This document shows, one piece after another, positions 11,620 through 25,045 of a DNA stretch of 64,000 nucleotides. Origin of the DNA: Smittium mucronatum. Taxonomy: Eukaryota > Kickxellomycota > Harpellomycetes > Harpellales > Legeriomycetaceae. The translations under genes and the position numbers were made by a program. Under the pieces are notes generated by a model, which was not told where the DNA came from, made no database searches, and was given only the letters and a program-made list of their open reading frames with translations. The stretch is from the NCBI GenBank assembly GCA_001953115.1, contig LSSL01002263.1:1-64000 (forward strand). The letters are read 5' to 3'. Within the stretch, counting starts at the first letter, position 1, and the number at the start of each line of letters is the position of its first letter.

Positions 11620-14140
11620 TTTAATAAATATTTACACAGCCTGATAACTAAACACTAAAATAACTTTATTTCAATCGAATTCAATTAAACTATTATTTTT
11701 ATTCTTGTAAAAATGAAAACTCAAACTTATAACAAATATATATTTTATTTAAAATACTAAAGATATAACAAAGCTAATTTCATTCATTAGACAATGGGAT
11801 TCATCCTGTGAGTTTAATTTTATTTTTTAAATTCTAAATTTAAGCTCACATTAAAAATTATAAGTAAAATTATAATATTTATTGCATGATGATTGTGCTA
11901 TTCCATAATCTTGATTAGTACAATGTTAAAAAAAAACATTTATTTGTATATGTTATTTATAATTTAATGATATAGATCTGAGACTCATAAAATTAAAAAC
12001 TGCTTCTGATTTCCGGATATATTGAAAGCTTTGAAACCCTTATCTTTCATTTCCTTTAAACTGTGCAAAACAATTAAATTTAATATATGTATAATAAGGT
12101 ATATAGATATGGAAGTTATTAAAAGACCAATTTTTGGTTCCAGCTCAAGATAACCGTCAAAGCCGAGTTAATTTTACCAAAAATAACTAACATAAAAATG
12201 ATTATTTTTAAAATTTTCCGAATTAAGACCTATTTTTAGAATAATTAGCTTTTAAAAAAATTTCCTACATATTTAGGCCAAATAATTAACTTATTCCATG
12301 AATATAAAAAAAGTACCGATTTAAAGGCTTAGCATTGATGTGTGGGAGAGGTAGTACGGCCCCAAAACCATTTTTTATCTACCCCTATATCTCCATCATA
12401 TCCTAAAACTTTCCACAAGTTGAATTTTAATATGATTTCAATAGAATAATAGTGATATTTCCTTATTATTAACGGAAATCTTTATTTTCAAAAAAAAAAG
12501 CCGAAATCAAATCTAAATTAGAATCACAAAAAATTAAAATATATGTATGTCTGAAAGTACAATGTTTCAAAGCGAATTTAAATCAGTATCAAGATCTATC
12601 TACCTTTCATTGCGAATTCTAACCTTCCCAATTATTTTACCTGATGTGAATTCAATTTTCATTTCTGTAGATTTTGCCCTCATAACTGGAAAATTTACTT
12701 CGATTATTCTTTATTTCTGAAGGTTCTGTTGTGATATTCTAGAATTCAAATACAAAAGTAAAAAAATCAGGAGTTACTTCTATTATCCCTGATTGGTTTT
12801 AAGTTTAATTTCGAGAAACTTTAAAAAGCATAACTAAGCTTAATCACTACTTACCATTCTATAATTGATAGATTTACCCTAGACCTTCGTAAGCCTTTAT
12901 TTTTTTAAAGAAGTTTTTATAATATTATTAATTCAATATGAACTAGAATTTAATTTATCTTTAATAGCTGGTCCTGGACTAATAATAAAAATTTAATATC
13001 ATCCTACTTGACAAATAGCAATCACTTATTTAGTAATTTCACTAAGAAATTAATGGTGGAGAATGAAGATTAATTAAAAAATCCACACATAAACTTGAAA
13101 TTTGATGGCTTTTAATCATATAATCATGGTGTAGTTTTTTGATTCTCAAGATTAGATTGGAAATAATCTTGTGCCAAATTTGGTAAAATATAACTCCATT
13201 AAGTTTTCTTTTTTAAAATTTCAAATGTAAAAAAAACTGACCAATGCTTTGAATCTGTTACAAAAATAAATATAAAAATAAAAGGGAATATGCAAATATT
13301 AGTAGTAAAATGTCTCCTTTTCTAAAAAATCTCCCATATATAGCATTATTTTATTAAAATTTCTTTTTAAAGATGTTGATTTATTTGAAAATAAAATAAA
13401 TTTATAAATAATAAAATAATCCATTTATAGCACCAAATGATGTTTTAAGAATCAATTCTTTACGGGTTTCTTTCCTTTTTTTATTTTCGTAGTTTCCGAG
13501 GTCTTATTTATACTAATAATTATGTAAATATAATTCTCGTAAGATTCCCGCTTTCAAATTATCAAAACTCTATTTCTATTAAATTTATTGTAATTATAAA
13601 TTTTAATCATCTCTTTTTAATGAAAATTTTTTCAAAATAAATTATTTCAATATATGTGATAATTATATTAAGTGGATTTTATAACTTTTATCATCTTTTA
13701 TAACTCAAAATTCATTTTTTTATGTTGGCCAACGATAAAGATCCTTAAATATCATCCTGCCTACATATTTAATTCTTTCAATTTAAAATTTTATTATTCA
13801 TAATAAGTTTATATCAATAAATATGACTATATTAGGTTAGTAATTTAGTTGTAAAGGAATAAATTTCTTTTAATCTTGATCTATAAGAATTTAGAACCAA
13901 TATAATTGTGTATGATTATTTTAATATGGTATTAAGTATTGATAAAAATGGAAAATATCGTTATAATTTTTTAAAAAAAATCTTACTTATGAAAGATATA
14001 GAATATAGTTATAGCAATTCTAATGGTTTATATTTAAAGAAAAAAAATCCCTTTTTATTTATAAATAGATGATTATTATTTTATAAAGTGTAAGATATTA
14101 AAATCCAAAAGAAATAAGTTATTACTGTTTTTTAGTTTTA
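11620..14140. other. Non-coding DNA with slightly less A+T-rich patches
   Basis: Patches near 12330-12420 and 12540-12800 are less A+T-rich but have frequent stops in all frames and no recognisable motif. An 8-bp perfect inverted repeat (13147-13154 and 13164-13171, loop of nine) is followed by the 10-bp palindrome ccaaatttgg (13174-13183). Nothing else is supported. Confidence 0.45.
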
Positions 14141-14154
14141 TTTCTGATAAAAGA

Positions 14155-14311
14155 ATTAGAATGTTCCTTACCGAGAATTCCCTAATTTAACTTGTATTAA
14201 ATGTAAAAAAATTCACCTAAAAAAATTTATCACTTCACATATTACGAAATTATTGATTATATGTCGAAAGGTGAATTACAAGACTGGTTTAAAGAGGTAT
14301 TATTCTAATAA
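14155..14311 (+). other. Short coding-like stretch, unidentified
   Basis: Two overlapping frames read more like protein than their surroundings. One gives a 50-codon run including NLTCIKCKKIH (a possible CxxC). The other ends YMSKGELQDWFKEVLF and then a stop. It could be a fragment of a lost gene or element. I do not recognise the family, and chance is not excluded. Confidence 0.2.
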
Positions 14312-17300
14312 ATAATAAATTAAGATAAACTTAGAAGATAAAGTGGAATTAAAAAAGAAAGGAAATAAAAAATAACAATCAGAAATCATTATATTTACCA
14401 TATTGGTTTATTGATTAATTAATATTGCGATTAGTTAAAACATAATCCTACATTACTGCCTAAAAACAGCGAAGCTAATTTACTAATAAATAAAAAGTGA
14501 TCGAATAAAAACATACATTTAATTAAAATAATATAAGTATAAAATTTATCGATTCATAATTGAATAAATGAAAGAAATATTTAGTAATGTGAATATGAAA
14601 ATAACATAATTACTCCAAATTAATCAATTTTACATTTAAAGGAAATTCAATCCAGGTTTATTGTATAACTCTATTAATAATACTAAGAAATTAATTAAAT
14701 ATATTTTACAAGTATTTGGTTTAATTAAAAAGTTATGAAATAAATAATATAAAAAAAAAAACGGGGTAAAAAGTAATCTAATTTTAAAAATTTAACGTAT
14801 TGTATTTTTTTTAAAATCCGTTTAATTTAAAAAATGGGTATAGACGTCTGTTTTCTCATTCTTAAACGAACATTTATTCGGTAAATCTTTATTTTTTTTT
14901 ACATTATTTAATTACATGATTGAAATTAAAAATAATTACACTTTATATTCTGATAGATTAATATTTATTCAGAGACTCATGATTTTTCAGAATTGAATTT
15001 AAATAATGGTTTTAAATTAATTAAATGTGATTAAATTTTAATAAAATATAATTATGAAGATAAAATTGAGTGATTTTTGCTTCATAAAACTATTATTGTC
15101 TTTTGTTGGAAGTATTAATAATAAAACTAACTTTCTAATCATTATAAATAAAATATTCATAAAAATGATTCTACATAGCATGAAGTAATAAAATTTAAAT
15201 AATTATCATTCAATTGAGTTTTTTTCTGTATCTTAATTTAATTTTGCTATTCAGTGCATTTAAAATAGGAATATTAATGATTTTGAAATTTTTATTACTT
15301 CAAATTTTTTAGAAAGCTAAAAAGAGGATTTTCTAAATCTATTAGTTATGGTTTTAAAGGTAAAATTTTTGTTAATAAGATATAAAAAGTTGTTTATATA
15401 ATTATTATTTTTTGGGTTTATTTGAGAATAATCATTATATTTGAATTTTTTTTTAATCTCAATAACATATATTTTAAAAGTTACCTAAAGCAATTTGTAA
15501 ACTCAAGTCAAAAAATTTGCATATTCAAATAGATCAAAACATCATAATTATAATAAAATAACTTTGATATATCAGTACAATATTAAATTAAAATAAATAA
15601 ATAAATAAAAAAACGCATATTTTAAAATCGATTTTGGGTTTTTTAGCAATTATTTGATTTTTTAAACATTTTGTGATGCTAAAAAAATTTATGATTTATG
15701 ATTTTAGTTGATTTACCTGATTTCTTGTTAAAATTGTGTAAAAAAAATTCCATTAAACAAACAGATATTATTAAAAGTCATCATATAATGAGAATTTAAA
15801 TTAATTGGATATTTTTTCATTAAGAATTAATTTTGATACGTTAAAAAAGGTAAAATGAGGTAATAATAACACAAAAAAAATAGATTTTGTACTATATAAT
15901 AATAAGATTAGTAATAAATAATAATTTTATTTAATTAAATTCTAGGTTATTAATTTAAAGAAATCACTTTAATCACACTTAAATAAAAAAAATACAGCAG
16001 TTGCTTAGAATTTTCATATTCATTTGAAATTTTTTTTCAATAATTCATATTTTTTTATTAAATTTTTTTTTCGCCAATTGTAGAAATATCAAAATTTTCA
16101 AAATATTTAAGATAGTTATTATTATTTTAGGACTTTTTCATTTTGGAAATGAATTTTTTAACCAATGAATACTTAAAATATGTTTCATAAATGAAAAATT
16201 TCATTGTAAAGGTAAAAAATGGATGCAAATAACAATTGGCATGAAATGCAGCTTCTGAAATTGGATCTATCTAATAATTTTTTAGCAATGGATGTAATTT
16301 ACATATATTTTTACTTTTATAAAATTCATATTGATATTAATATATCTTAAGCCCTTTAATTTAAATGTTTTGATATTAATCGATGATTTTTTTTTTAATT
16401 ATTAAATATAAGAATATATATTAATTTCTTAATACAAATTAATTTATTTTTAACAGCCGATTTAAAATTAAAAAGTATATATAGAAATTTATTATTTTCC
16501 AAACGTTTTATTAATCTAAATTTAGCAGCGTTAATATGGCCCAAATGTTAATTTTTTGCATATTATTACAATAATTTGGATAAAAATATAGTACATATAA
16601 TAATTATTCTCTATATTTATTAATATTGACGACCACAAATCTAAATATCACGCTAATGATGCCCAAAATCAACTGAAAAAAAAAACTGGTTTATAATAAG
16701 AATAGAATTTTTAAAAAATTCATTAATAAAAACATAAATTCACCAAAAATAACACCAAATAATGGTTATTTCGAAGTTTTTGCTTAATAAAAATTCAGAG
16801 GATAACATTTTTCGTCCTTTTATATCTAAAAATAAGTACTTTTTAACCATGCATTTACAATTATTTTTTAATTGGACATTTGAAAATTATCTCTACAAAG
16901 GCAGTGGTTTGACTAAACTGAAGAATAAAATTTATTTATTTTTTATTTATAATTTATGATAAGTATTCAAGCTACAAGATTAAATAAAGTAATCAGAATT
17001 TTCACGTAAAAGCTCAGGTAAAAAACAGAAAAAAATTAAAATTTTGAAGGATCGCCTAGCCATTTAAAAAAAAATAATCATATTAAAAATTCTAATTTTC
17101 ATTTGTAATCTAAATTAAGTATATCTAGCAAATCTAAAAGTACAGACTTTAAAGTGAAAAAAAAAAAATTTCTTCAAATTATATTAATTTTTACAGAATA
17201 ATTTTGCTGTAAAAAAAAAATTTTGAAAATAAATTAATTTTTTGACCATATAAAATTTAAAATTGTAGATATTCCTAAAAAAATTTATTTTATTTTATTT

Positions 17301-20300
17301 TAACGATTGATAAAATAGAATGATGTTTATTTTTAAAATGTATATAAGAATAATAAACCAAGAATAAAATATTATTTTGTGATTAAATAATTACATATAA
17401 TAATATATACTGTCAGGAAATGGATTTTATGTAAACGTATTAACCCAGTGTTTCAGATTTTCATGATAAGAACTATAAATATGTAAAAAAAACTAAGAAG
17501 CAGATAAATTTTATTCATTTATTTTATTTTTGTATCATAATATAGCTCTGTAATTTTTTAAACGTGGTAATAAAGTATATGAGAAAAAACTTAAATATAT
17601 ATGGTGTGTAAATGCATTTAAATATAAAAATTTATAAAGTTGAGTATATAAATATGGCATTTTGGCATTTTTGGATCGGATAGATATTTAAAATTGTTTT
17701 AAAAATATTTTTAAATAGTTTTTTTTGCAATATTTTGATTATGATAGGGATATTATTAATTTCTCTACTCTTTTACAAAAAAATCTTAAATAATATATCT
17801 TTTTTGAACGAAATTTCACCAATTCGCACATTTTTACGATAGTTTTCACACGATCATTAATTTTATTAATTAATTGACAAAATAATTACTAATTTCGCTC
17901 AGAATAATTTTTTTTATATAGTGGAAATAAATCAAAACTGATCCAGAAAAAACATATTCTACCTTTTCCAGAATATATTTTGCAACTGTTTAATATAAAT
18001 CATCCCTTCAATAACCAAAATTAGTCAATGAAGTTATAGCAAATTAAATTTGCAAAATTTACATATTTTTTTTTATCAATAATTGGATAAAAAACAAATT
18101 CTTGCAAATAAGAGCAATTCAGAAAAATTATTAAATTATGCATTAATTTTTGTAAAAATCTAAGAAATTTTATTTTATCCATTTTAAAAGTAGAGATAAT
18201 AAATTTAAAATGTTAATTAAAAGTTTTTTTTCAAATAAATAAGCTATAAATTTAACTTTAAAGTAACACTATATGTGAAAAAAACATATATTCTTATTTG
18301 ATAAAAAAACTATATTTTAAATAAGTTAATTTTTAATGAAAAAGTTTTTAATTCTCTCTGATTTAATCAAAAATTATCTTTTCTAATGCAAATAAGAAAA
18401 AATAAGAAAAAATAAGTTTAATACATAAATTAAATACTTATAAAAAATTAGATTCTATTTTGTATCACTTTATAGAAATCTTTTAAATATTAATTTTTGG
18501 ATGAGAGATAACGGAAAATAATTTATATATGGGTCTTTTACCTGAATATTATTAAGTAGTTCAATCATAAATCAGCAAGATACGCAACAATTTCTTAGAT
18601 CAAATTTTTATTTTTTTTAAGACAAAAAGTTAAATTTTATAAATTCAATCTTTAATATTATCACTTGATAATCATTTGAACTAATTAATAAATTTTATGA
18701 ATTTTTTTTTTATCAGAAATACAAGTGTATTCATCAATATTATTAAATTATTTATCACTATTAATAAAATTGATATTAAAACTAAATAAGAACGCAAATT
18801 AACCGCCAAAAAATTTAATTAATTATTTTAAAAATTCAATCTATGATAAATTTTGTTTTAAACAGCTATTTATCTTTTTAATTATAGAATAATGAATTGA
18901 TATAATTTAGTAAAAAAAAGAGCTTTTTAATAATTTCTTTTTTTTCTTTATTTATTTACGCATTAATTATAATTTTTGTAACAAACAGATCTTATAATTT
19001 TTTTTAAATACTTTTATTTGGATTTATTTCAATCATATACTTTTTATTTATATATAAATTTTTAGATGTAAAAAGTATTATAAGAATTTTATTCAATAAA
19101 ATTCATAATTCCATTACAAGTAATGTATATTTTTTAAATTTAAAAAATTATCAGTAATATATAGAATATATATTTTTTTAAAAAATCTCATTACAATAAT
19201 TAAAAATTATTTATATAAGTAAAAATATTTAATATAAGAAAAAAAAAGATTTCATTATTAATAATTTTACTTAGTATTTTTAGTAAATATTTTTAACAAT
19301 TTAAAGTAAAGTTTTTATTTAATTCTAGATAATTATTATATCATTAATTCAAGTAAATTTTGAAACAGAGAGATTATTTTAAAAAAATTTCAGAATAAAA
19401 AAGTATTTTAATAAATAAAAACATAGCTTTTTTAATAAAAAAACTTGTTGAAATAATTTTCTATCCAATGATAATTAGTCTTTTGAGTAATTAGTTGAAT
19501 TCATTTTTCGAAATAAATAAACCTAGGCTTCTAAATTTATTGGCTGAAGAAATATAAAAAAGCATTAAAATTTTCTTAATACGGATTTAAAAAAATCCAG
19601 ATGATTTTTTCTAAAAATTTAAACCAACTTCTTCATATTAAAATAATTCACAAAAAATTTATATTTTTAAAAAAATTTACCTTTTTTCTATGCAAAAGAA
19701 ACAGTTTAAAATTTAGTATAATCAGATCAAAAAAAATAATTTTTTTTTCAAAACTTTATTTTGATCAAACAATAATCTGGATTTTTATTGTAGATACCCG
19801 TTTTTTCTAAGCAAAGTATATTAATAGTGTTAATTATTAATTTAATCCGAAATTATAAGATTTTTCTATCAGAATGTTTTTTAAATTAATTAAATTTATT
19901 CCAAATAGAGACACGATTTATAAAACTATATAATTATTTGACTAAAGATAAATCATAATATCAAGTTTTTATTGATCCATATATAAAAATAATTAAATTA
20001 ATTCATTTTTTTGAAGATAAATAACTGAATATAAATAATTTTAATTATATATAATCTAATATTATTTATAAGAAATCATATTTTAATAAAATAAGATCAA
20101 TTCATGAAATTTTAGATGTATTAAAAAATTTTAGTATTAAACCTAATTAATCAAGATATCTATTTTTTGAAATAAATGTATAATGATAGTCAATAATTTT
20201 CAAAACGTAAAATATTATTGTTAAATTTACGACTTTTGTTATCAGAAAAAATTGGAAACGAATTATACAGATAATTAAAATTATTATTTTATGTTTTAAA

Positions 20301-23300
20301 GGTATATATAGATTTGCTCTTTTTATTGAAGATTTTTTCCATTAGGGGTGGTTGGTTATATAGGCCATCTATTATTAAAAAAGGATGAATCCAAATTTTC
20401 AATAACTGGTTATTCTAAACCGAAAAAAATTTCTTTTATCACCAGAATGCCTATAAATTTTTTCAAAAAAAAATCAATGAAATTGAAATTTATGCTATAA
20501 ATTAAAGAAAATTTATAATTTTTAGGAAATATACTTATTTTTGTACTATAAATTATTATTGCATTTTTACTCTAAAAAATTGAATAAAAATTATTCAAAT
20601 TATTAATTATAAATTCTTTTAATTTCTCAATTATATAAAATTAGAATTTTTTTGAGTAAATTTTAATAATATATAATCGATACTTGATATATCCGAATAG
20701 CTCATTTATATAAAGGGTATAATGCATAATTTGTAAGTATTTTTTTAAAATTTCTATAATTTTTTTACAATATAAATAAGATTATTTATTACTAAGTCAA
20801 TAAAAGATTAATAAAAAGCTAAAAATATTTTTATTATTATTGTTTAAATATCCAAAAATTATCATTTTATATTTAAATTTTATTTAGAAAAAACAGAAAT
20901 AAACATAAAAATTAATAAATTTATGTGAAAAAATATTGATCCAAAGCAATAAAAACGTTTTTACTGAAGATTTAATAAAATAAAGTGTATTAAATTTAAT
21001 ATTTTTTTTATTTAAAAAATATGTTTGGTATTTATCATATATTTATAGATCCTACTTAATTATATATTTTTGCTAAATTAAATTTTAATTTTTCTGAAAA
21101 TGTATTAAAAAAAATAAAATTCATATTCTCATCATCTCAATTCTTTCTATAAAGGTATAAAAAATTATAGATTTTTTTGCTGTATATAGAATATTTATTT
21201 ATTTTGGAAAAAAAAAATTATAATAAATTAAATAAGGATAAATAGAAATAAATTAGTCCCAGTTTTCAGATACGATAATTAATCTTGTTTATTGATGAAT
21301 TTATTAAAGATTATATTTTTAAAAACGATATAGATTTTATACTAAAATAAATCAAGAAAAAGTCGATATCATAATTAATTCTAAATTTTTTTTAATAAAT
21401 GTATATTATAGGAAATAAATACTTTTCATTTCTAATTTAACAATCATTTTTTTAAAAATTGGAAATTTTATATTCATTAGGACTTTTATTCCGACTTTAA
21501 TATTTTATATTTCAAATCAATTTATAATATATTATTGAGAGTAAATATTTTTATTTAAATAAGTTATTTTTTGATTATTCTTAATCCTAAAGAATTAATA
21601 TTAAGTGATTAATTTCAAAATATCTTATTGAATGGAATCTAAAAAATAATTTAAAGAATTCTCTATAATAAAAGTCAAAAATTTTGTAATACAAATTGGA
21701 TAAAGAACAAGTTTTAATTTTCTAATTGCACATTTAAAAAGTTGCATTAAAAATAAAAAACAGATGGATAGTATTTTAATAAAGATATATAGTTTTCTTC
21801 ATAATAAATAAGTAAAAAAACAATTAAAAAGTAAGTAAATATTTAAAAGAACACATATTTTATATTTTAATTAATAACATTTTTGAACTATAATCAATAA
21901 ATTCCAAAATATTTTTTTAAAAAAAAAAAGTATGAATTTTTTTTGAAATTTGTGTAAATTCATATCAATGAAAAAGGTGTCAATGCTATTATCCTATTTC
22001 AATTTTTTATATATAATAAGAAAAAATATAAAAATAAATCATATTGATAATATTTAATAGAAATATAACCGAATAATTATTAATAAATTCAATTTTTAAA
22101 TAATTTCATCTTTTTTTTGATTTTTTCTTCAAAAAAAAGATAGAATTAATATTAATTATAGCATTTTTATTTTTTTAAATTATTGATACATGAAATTATA
22201 GGATTCTTATTTAAATAATATAATAAACAAATAAATATTAAGCTATATTGAAAATTAATTACCTGTTGTTATCAAAATAATTTTTCTGATTGAATCAAAT
22301 AGACTTTTCTAAAAATAAGTATGATTATTGTATAAATAATTTCAAATAAATTTATTATTCATCTTTAATATTTTTAGACCAAAGATCAGAAAATATAGAC
22401 TTTTTTCTTATGTTTTTTAGAATTATTTACTATTTTTGCAATAGAAAAAAATTTCTTCTATAGGGTAGATGACTCATTTAAACAAATTGAATCGTAAAAA
22501 AATGTCATATAAAAAAATAAAGTATCAGTAAAGTTTAATTAACTTATTTCTTTTGGAATTATTTGAAGATAAGTATTCTTTTGTATTATTAAAATCTATA
22601 ATAAAATGCTATTTTTTTATGTTAAATGTATTAAGTTTTAAATGATTGAAAATAATTTATTTTCTGAGTAAATATTTTTAATAAATTTTTTTTTTCTCAT
22701 CTATTAAGTTCAATCATATTAATTCGATAGCAATATATAACAAAATTTAATGGATGATTTAAAATTAAAATTATCATTATAAATGTTTAATTGTTAGGAA
22801 TATAAATATCTATTTTGGAGACACATTAAATTGTATTTTTTTAAAAATTTTTAATCGTAAAATAAAAAATATTTTTGTGATTTATTAGGATGATTTATAT
22901 CATTTTTATTAATTTAATAAAAAAAGATTCAAAACATTCATATTCGAGTTCTGAGATATTTTATTAGTTTTCCGAGAATAATTATCATGAGATGAATAAT
23001 AAAACTAAAAAACTAAAAATGCTAAAGCATTTTTTGTAATTTTACAATAAGAAGAATATTAATATTACTTTCGCTAAGCTTTAAATAGAAAAATTTAAAG
23101 GAACAAAAAATTACCGAATTTTTTTTGATGAAATCAGTTAATTTAATAGTTTTTCTGAATTTTCAAATATAATCCAATCTTAATTCAAAATTTTCATAAT
23201 TTTACTATATAATGTGATAAAAAAAATATTTAATAACTTTAGAAATTTTTTATAAGAATAAAATAATTTATTTTTTATAATGAAAAAAAAAGTATTTAAA

Positions 23301-24580
23301 TATGTATATTGTCAGTCTAAAAATTCAAATGATTTAGAAAAATGTAAGTATTTGCACTATTTGAAATTAAAAATCTTATTTTCATAAAAAGTGTAAGTCG
23401 AAAAAAATAATTTATAATTTATAATTTATAATCTTTTGCAATTTTATTATGAGATCAATGTTTTTTTTTTTCAAATAATAATAATTTTAAACAAATTTAA
23501 TTTATTTCAGTCATTTTTATTGTAAATCCCATATAATTATAAGATAAAAAAAAAATTATATTAGATAAAATATTATAAATGAAATTATATTTTTTGTTTA
23601 CAAAAATTGTAGGTAATCATCATTTTAATTCTTAATCAATGTCATTGGCAAGTAATATACGAATTATATATATTAAATTAATCGGATTTTGTAGTTATAT
23701 TTTACTTTTTACTTGTAAATTTTATCTCTTAAAGTCCTTTTTTGGCTAAGAAGAGGGATTTTCTCGCATAATAATAAGAAATTCTAATTTATGAAAATCG
23801 AGATTTTATACTTATAATACATTACTTTAAGTAAATGAATATATAATAAATAAAAAAAAACTAAAATATACATAAAATTATGCAAAATAAATAAAAATTT
23901 AGAAATTTGGTACAGTATTAGTCTTTTTGAATAAATTTTTTATTTCAATACCGCATAGTTAATAAAATTTTGTATGATCTTACACTTATAATTTTCCTAT
24001 TATTAGCTGAGAATTATCTGTTATTAATTTATTTTTTAATATTTCTTTGTGAGTCCTTTTATTTGGGTGGAAGGGTTCTTATTTTTTAGAAGAATTTTTG
24101 ATATATATTTCCTTTAAAATTAATAATTGAAAAAACAAAAAATAGTTTATTCATTATAAACTTAGGATTGTTTTTTTTAATAAAAATAAAAACTAAAATT
24201 ATGATCTTGTTAAAATATTAATTAATAATTGGTGAAAATTTATTTTTGTATGAATTAAATTATTGCAATAATAAACTTAATTAAATTTAAAATCTAGTTT
24301 AAAAATTATAACACTGATGAAAAAATAGGTATATATGGCTTTATATACAAGATCAATAATAAAATTTACAAAAAAATAAACATAATTTTTTAAAGAAACT
24401 CTCAACCTTAAAAATTTTCTCTATATTTCAATTAGTACGTTTTTTTTAAATTAAAAAAGATTATTTTATTAAATCGTACATTAAATTAAAATTTTAAAAA
24501 AAAATTCATTTGTAAAATCTATAGAAAATTTCAATATCATGTAATTATAATGGGAAATAATGTTAAAATTAAAAAAATAG
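14312..24580. other. Ten kilobases of featureless A+T-rich DNA
   Basis: I see no coding-like, RNA-like or element-like structure beyond chance frames of under 70 codons (for example 16762-16959 and 19601-19810) and a short AAAT run near 15592-15609. Composition is uniform with long A and T runs. If transposons inserted here, they have decayed past recognition by eye. Confidence 0.6.
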
Positions 24581-24589
24581 AAATGTATT

Positions 24590-25045
24590 GAAGATGATTT
24601 TTTCTAAATAAATATTTATAGAAAATATACTATGATGAGATATTGGATGTAAAAGATTTAAAAAGCGATTTTTTACGAAAATTATATTCACAAATGAATA
24701 AGGATTATTTTATTCTTCTGTATAAATTGCTAAGAGAGATGAAAATTATAATCATATTCTTATTGATAAAGCCTACAAGCTTTTAAAAGAATAATATGAT
24801 TATAGTTTGTTGGATATTCTGACATTAACAGAATGTTTTTCCAACTTGTACTCAATACAGTTAAAATTATATACGATGGGGTAGGTATATTCATATTTGA
24901 AAAGTTTTAAGGTCTATTGACCTATGATAATATCAAATTTTACCTAAATGTATTATCTTTTGGAATGAAAATATAATCCGATTATTTTAAGAAGTTCATG
25001 CCGAATTACACATGAAAAAAACTTTATTTCCACAACGTATTTTTA
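24590..25045 (+). pseudogene. Decayed coding remnant, family unclear (possibly MULE DDE)
   Basis: Consecutive protein-like readings occur with few stops but shifting frames. The first is YDEILDVKDLKSDFLRKLYS, continuing to about 24745. Then comes RDENYNHILIDKAYKLLKE, a TAA, and YDYSLLDILTLTECFSNLYS to about 24870. A third frame gives LLTYDNIKFYLNVLSFGMK. The piece LLDILTLTECFSNLYSI is reminiscent of the DGTF-x(n)-F-x-QLY start of some MULE DDE domains, but two residues short and lacking GTF. An imperfect inverted repeat (tataatcatattct at 24747-24760 against 24788-24804) lies inside. I regard the coding origin as likely and the family as unproven. Confidence 0.3.

Noticed and set aside
16762..16959. 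65-codon plus-strand open frame
   Set aside because: No motif is visible and the composition is A+T-driven; such lengths are expected by chance in 64 kb of this composition.
24960..25030. H-x-E-x-H pattern considered as a retroelement integrase zinc finger
   Set aside because: The partner Cys pair is missing and neighbouring frames read better as another, unidentified remnant.
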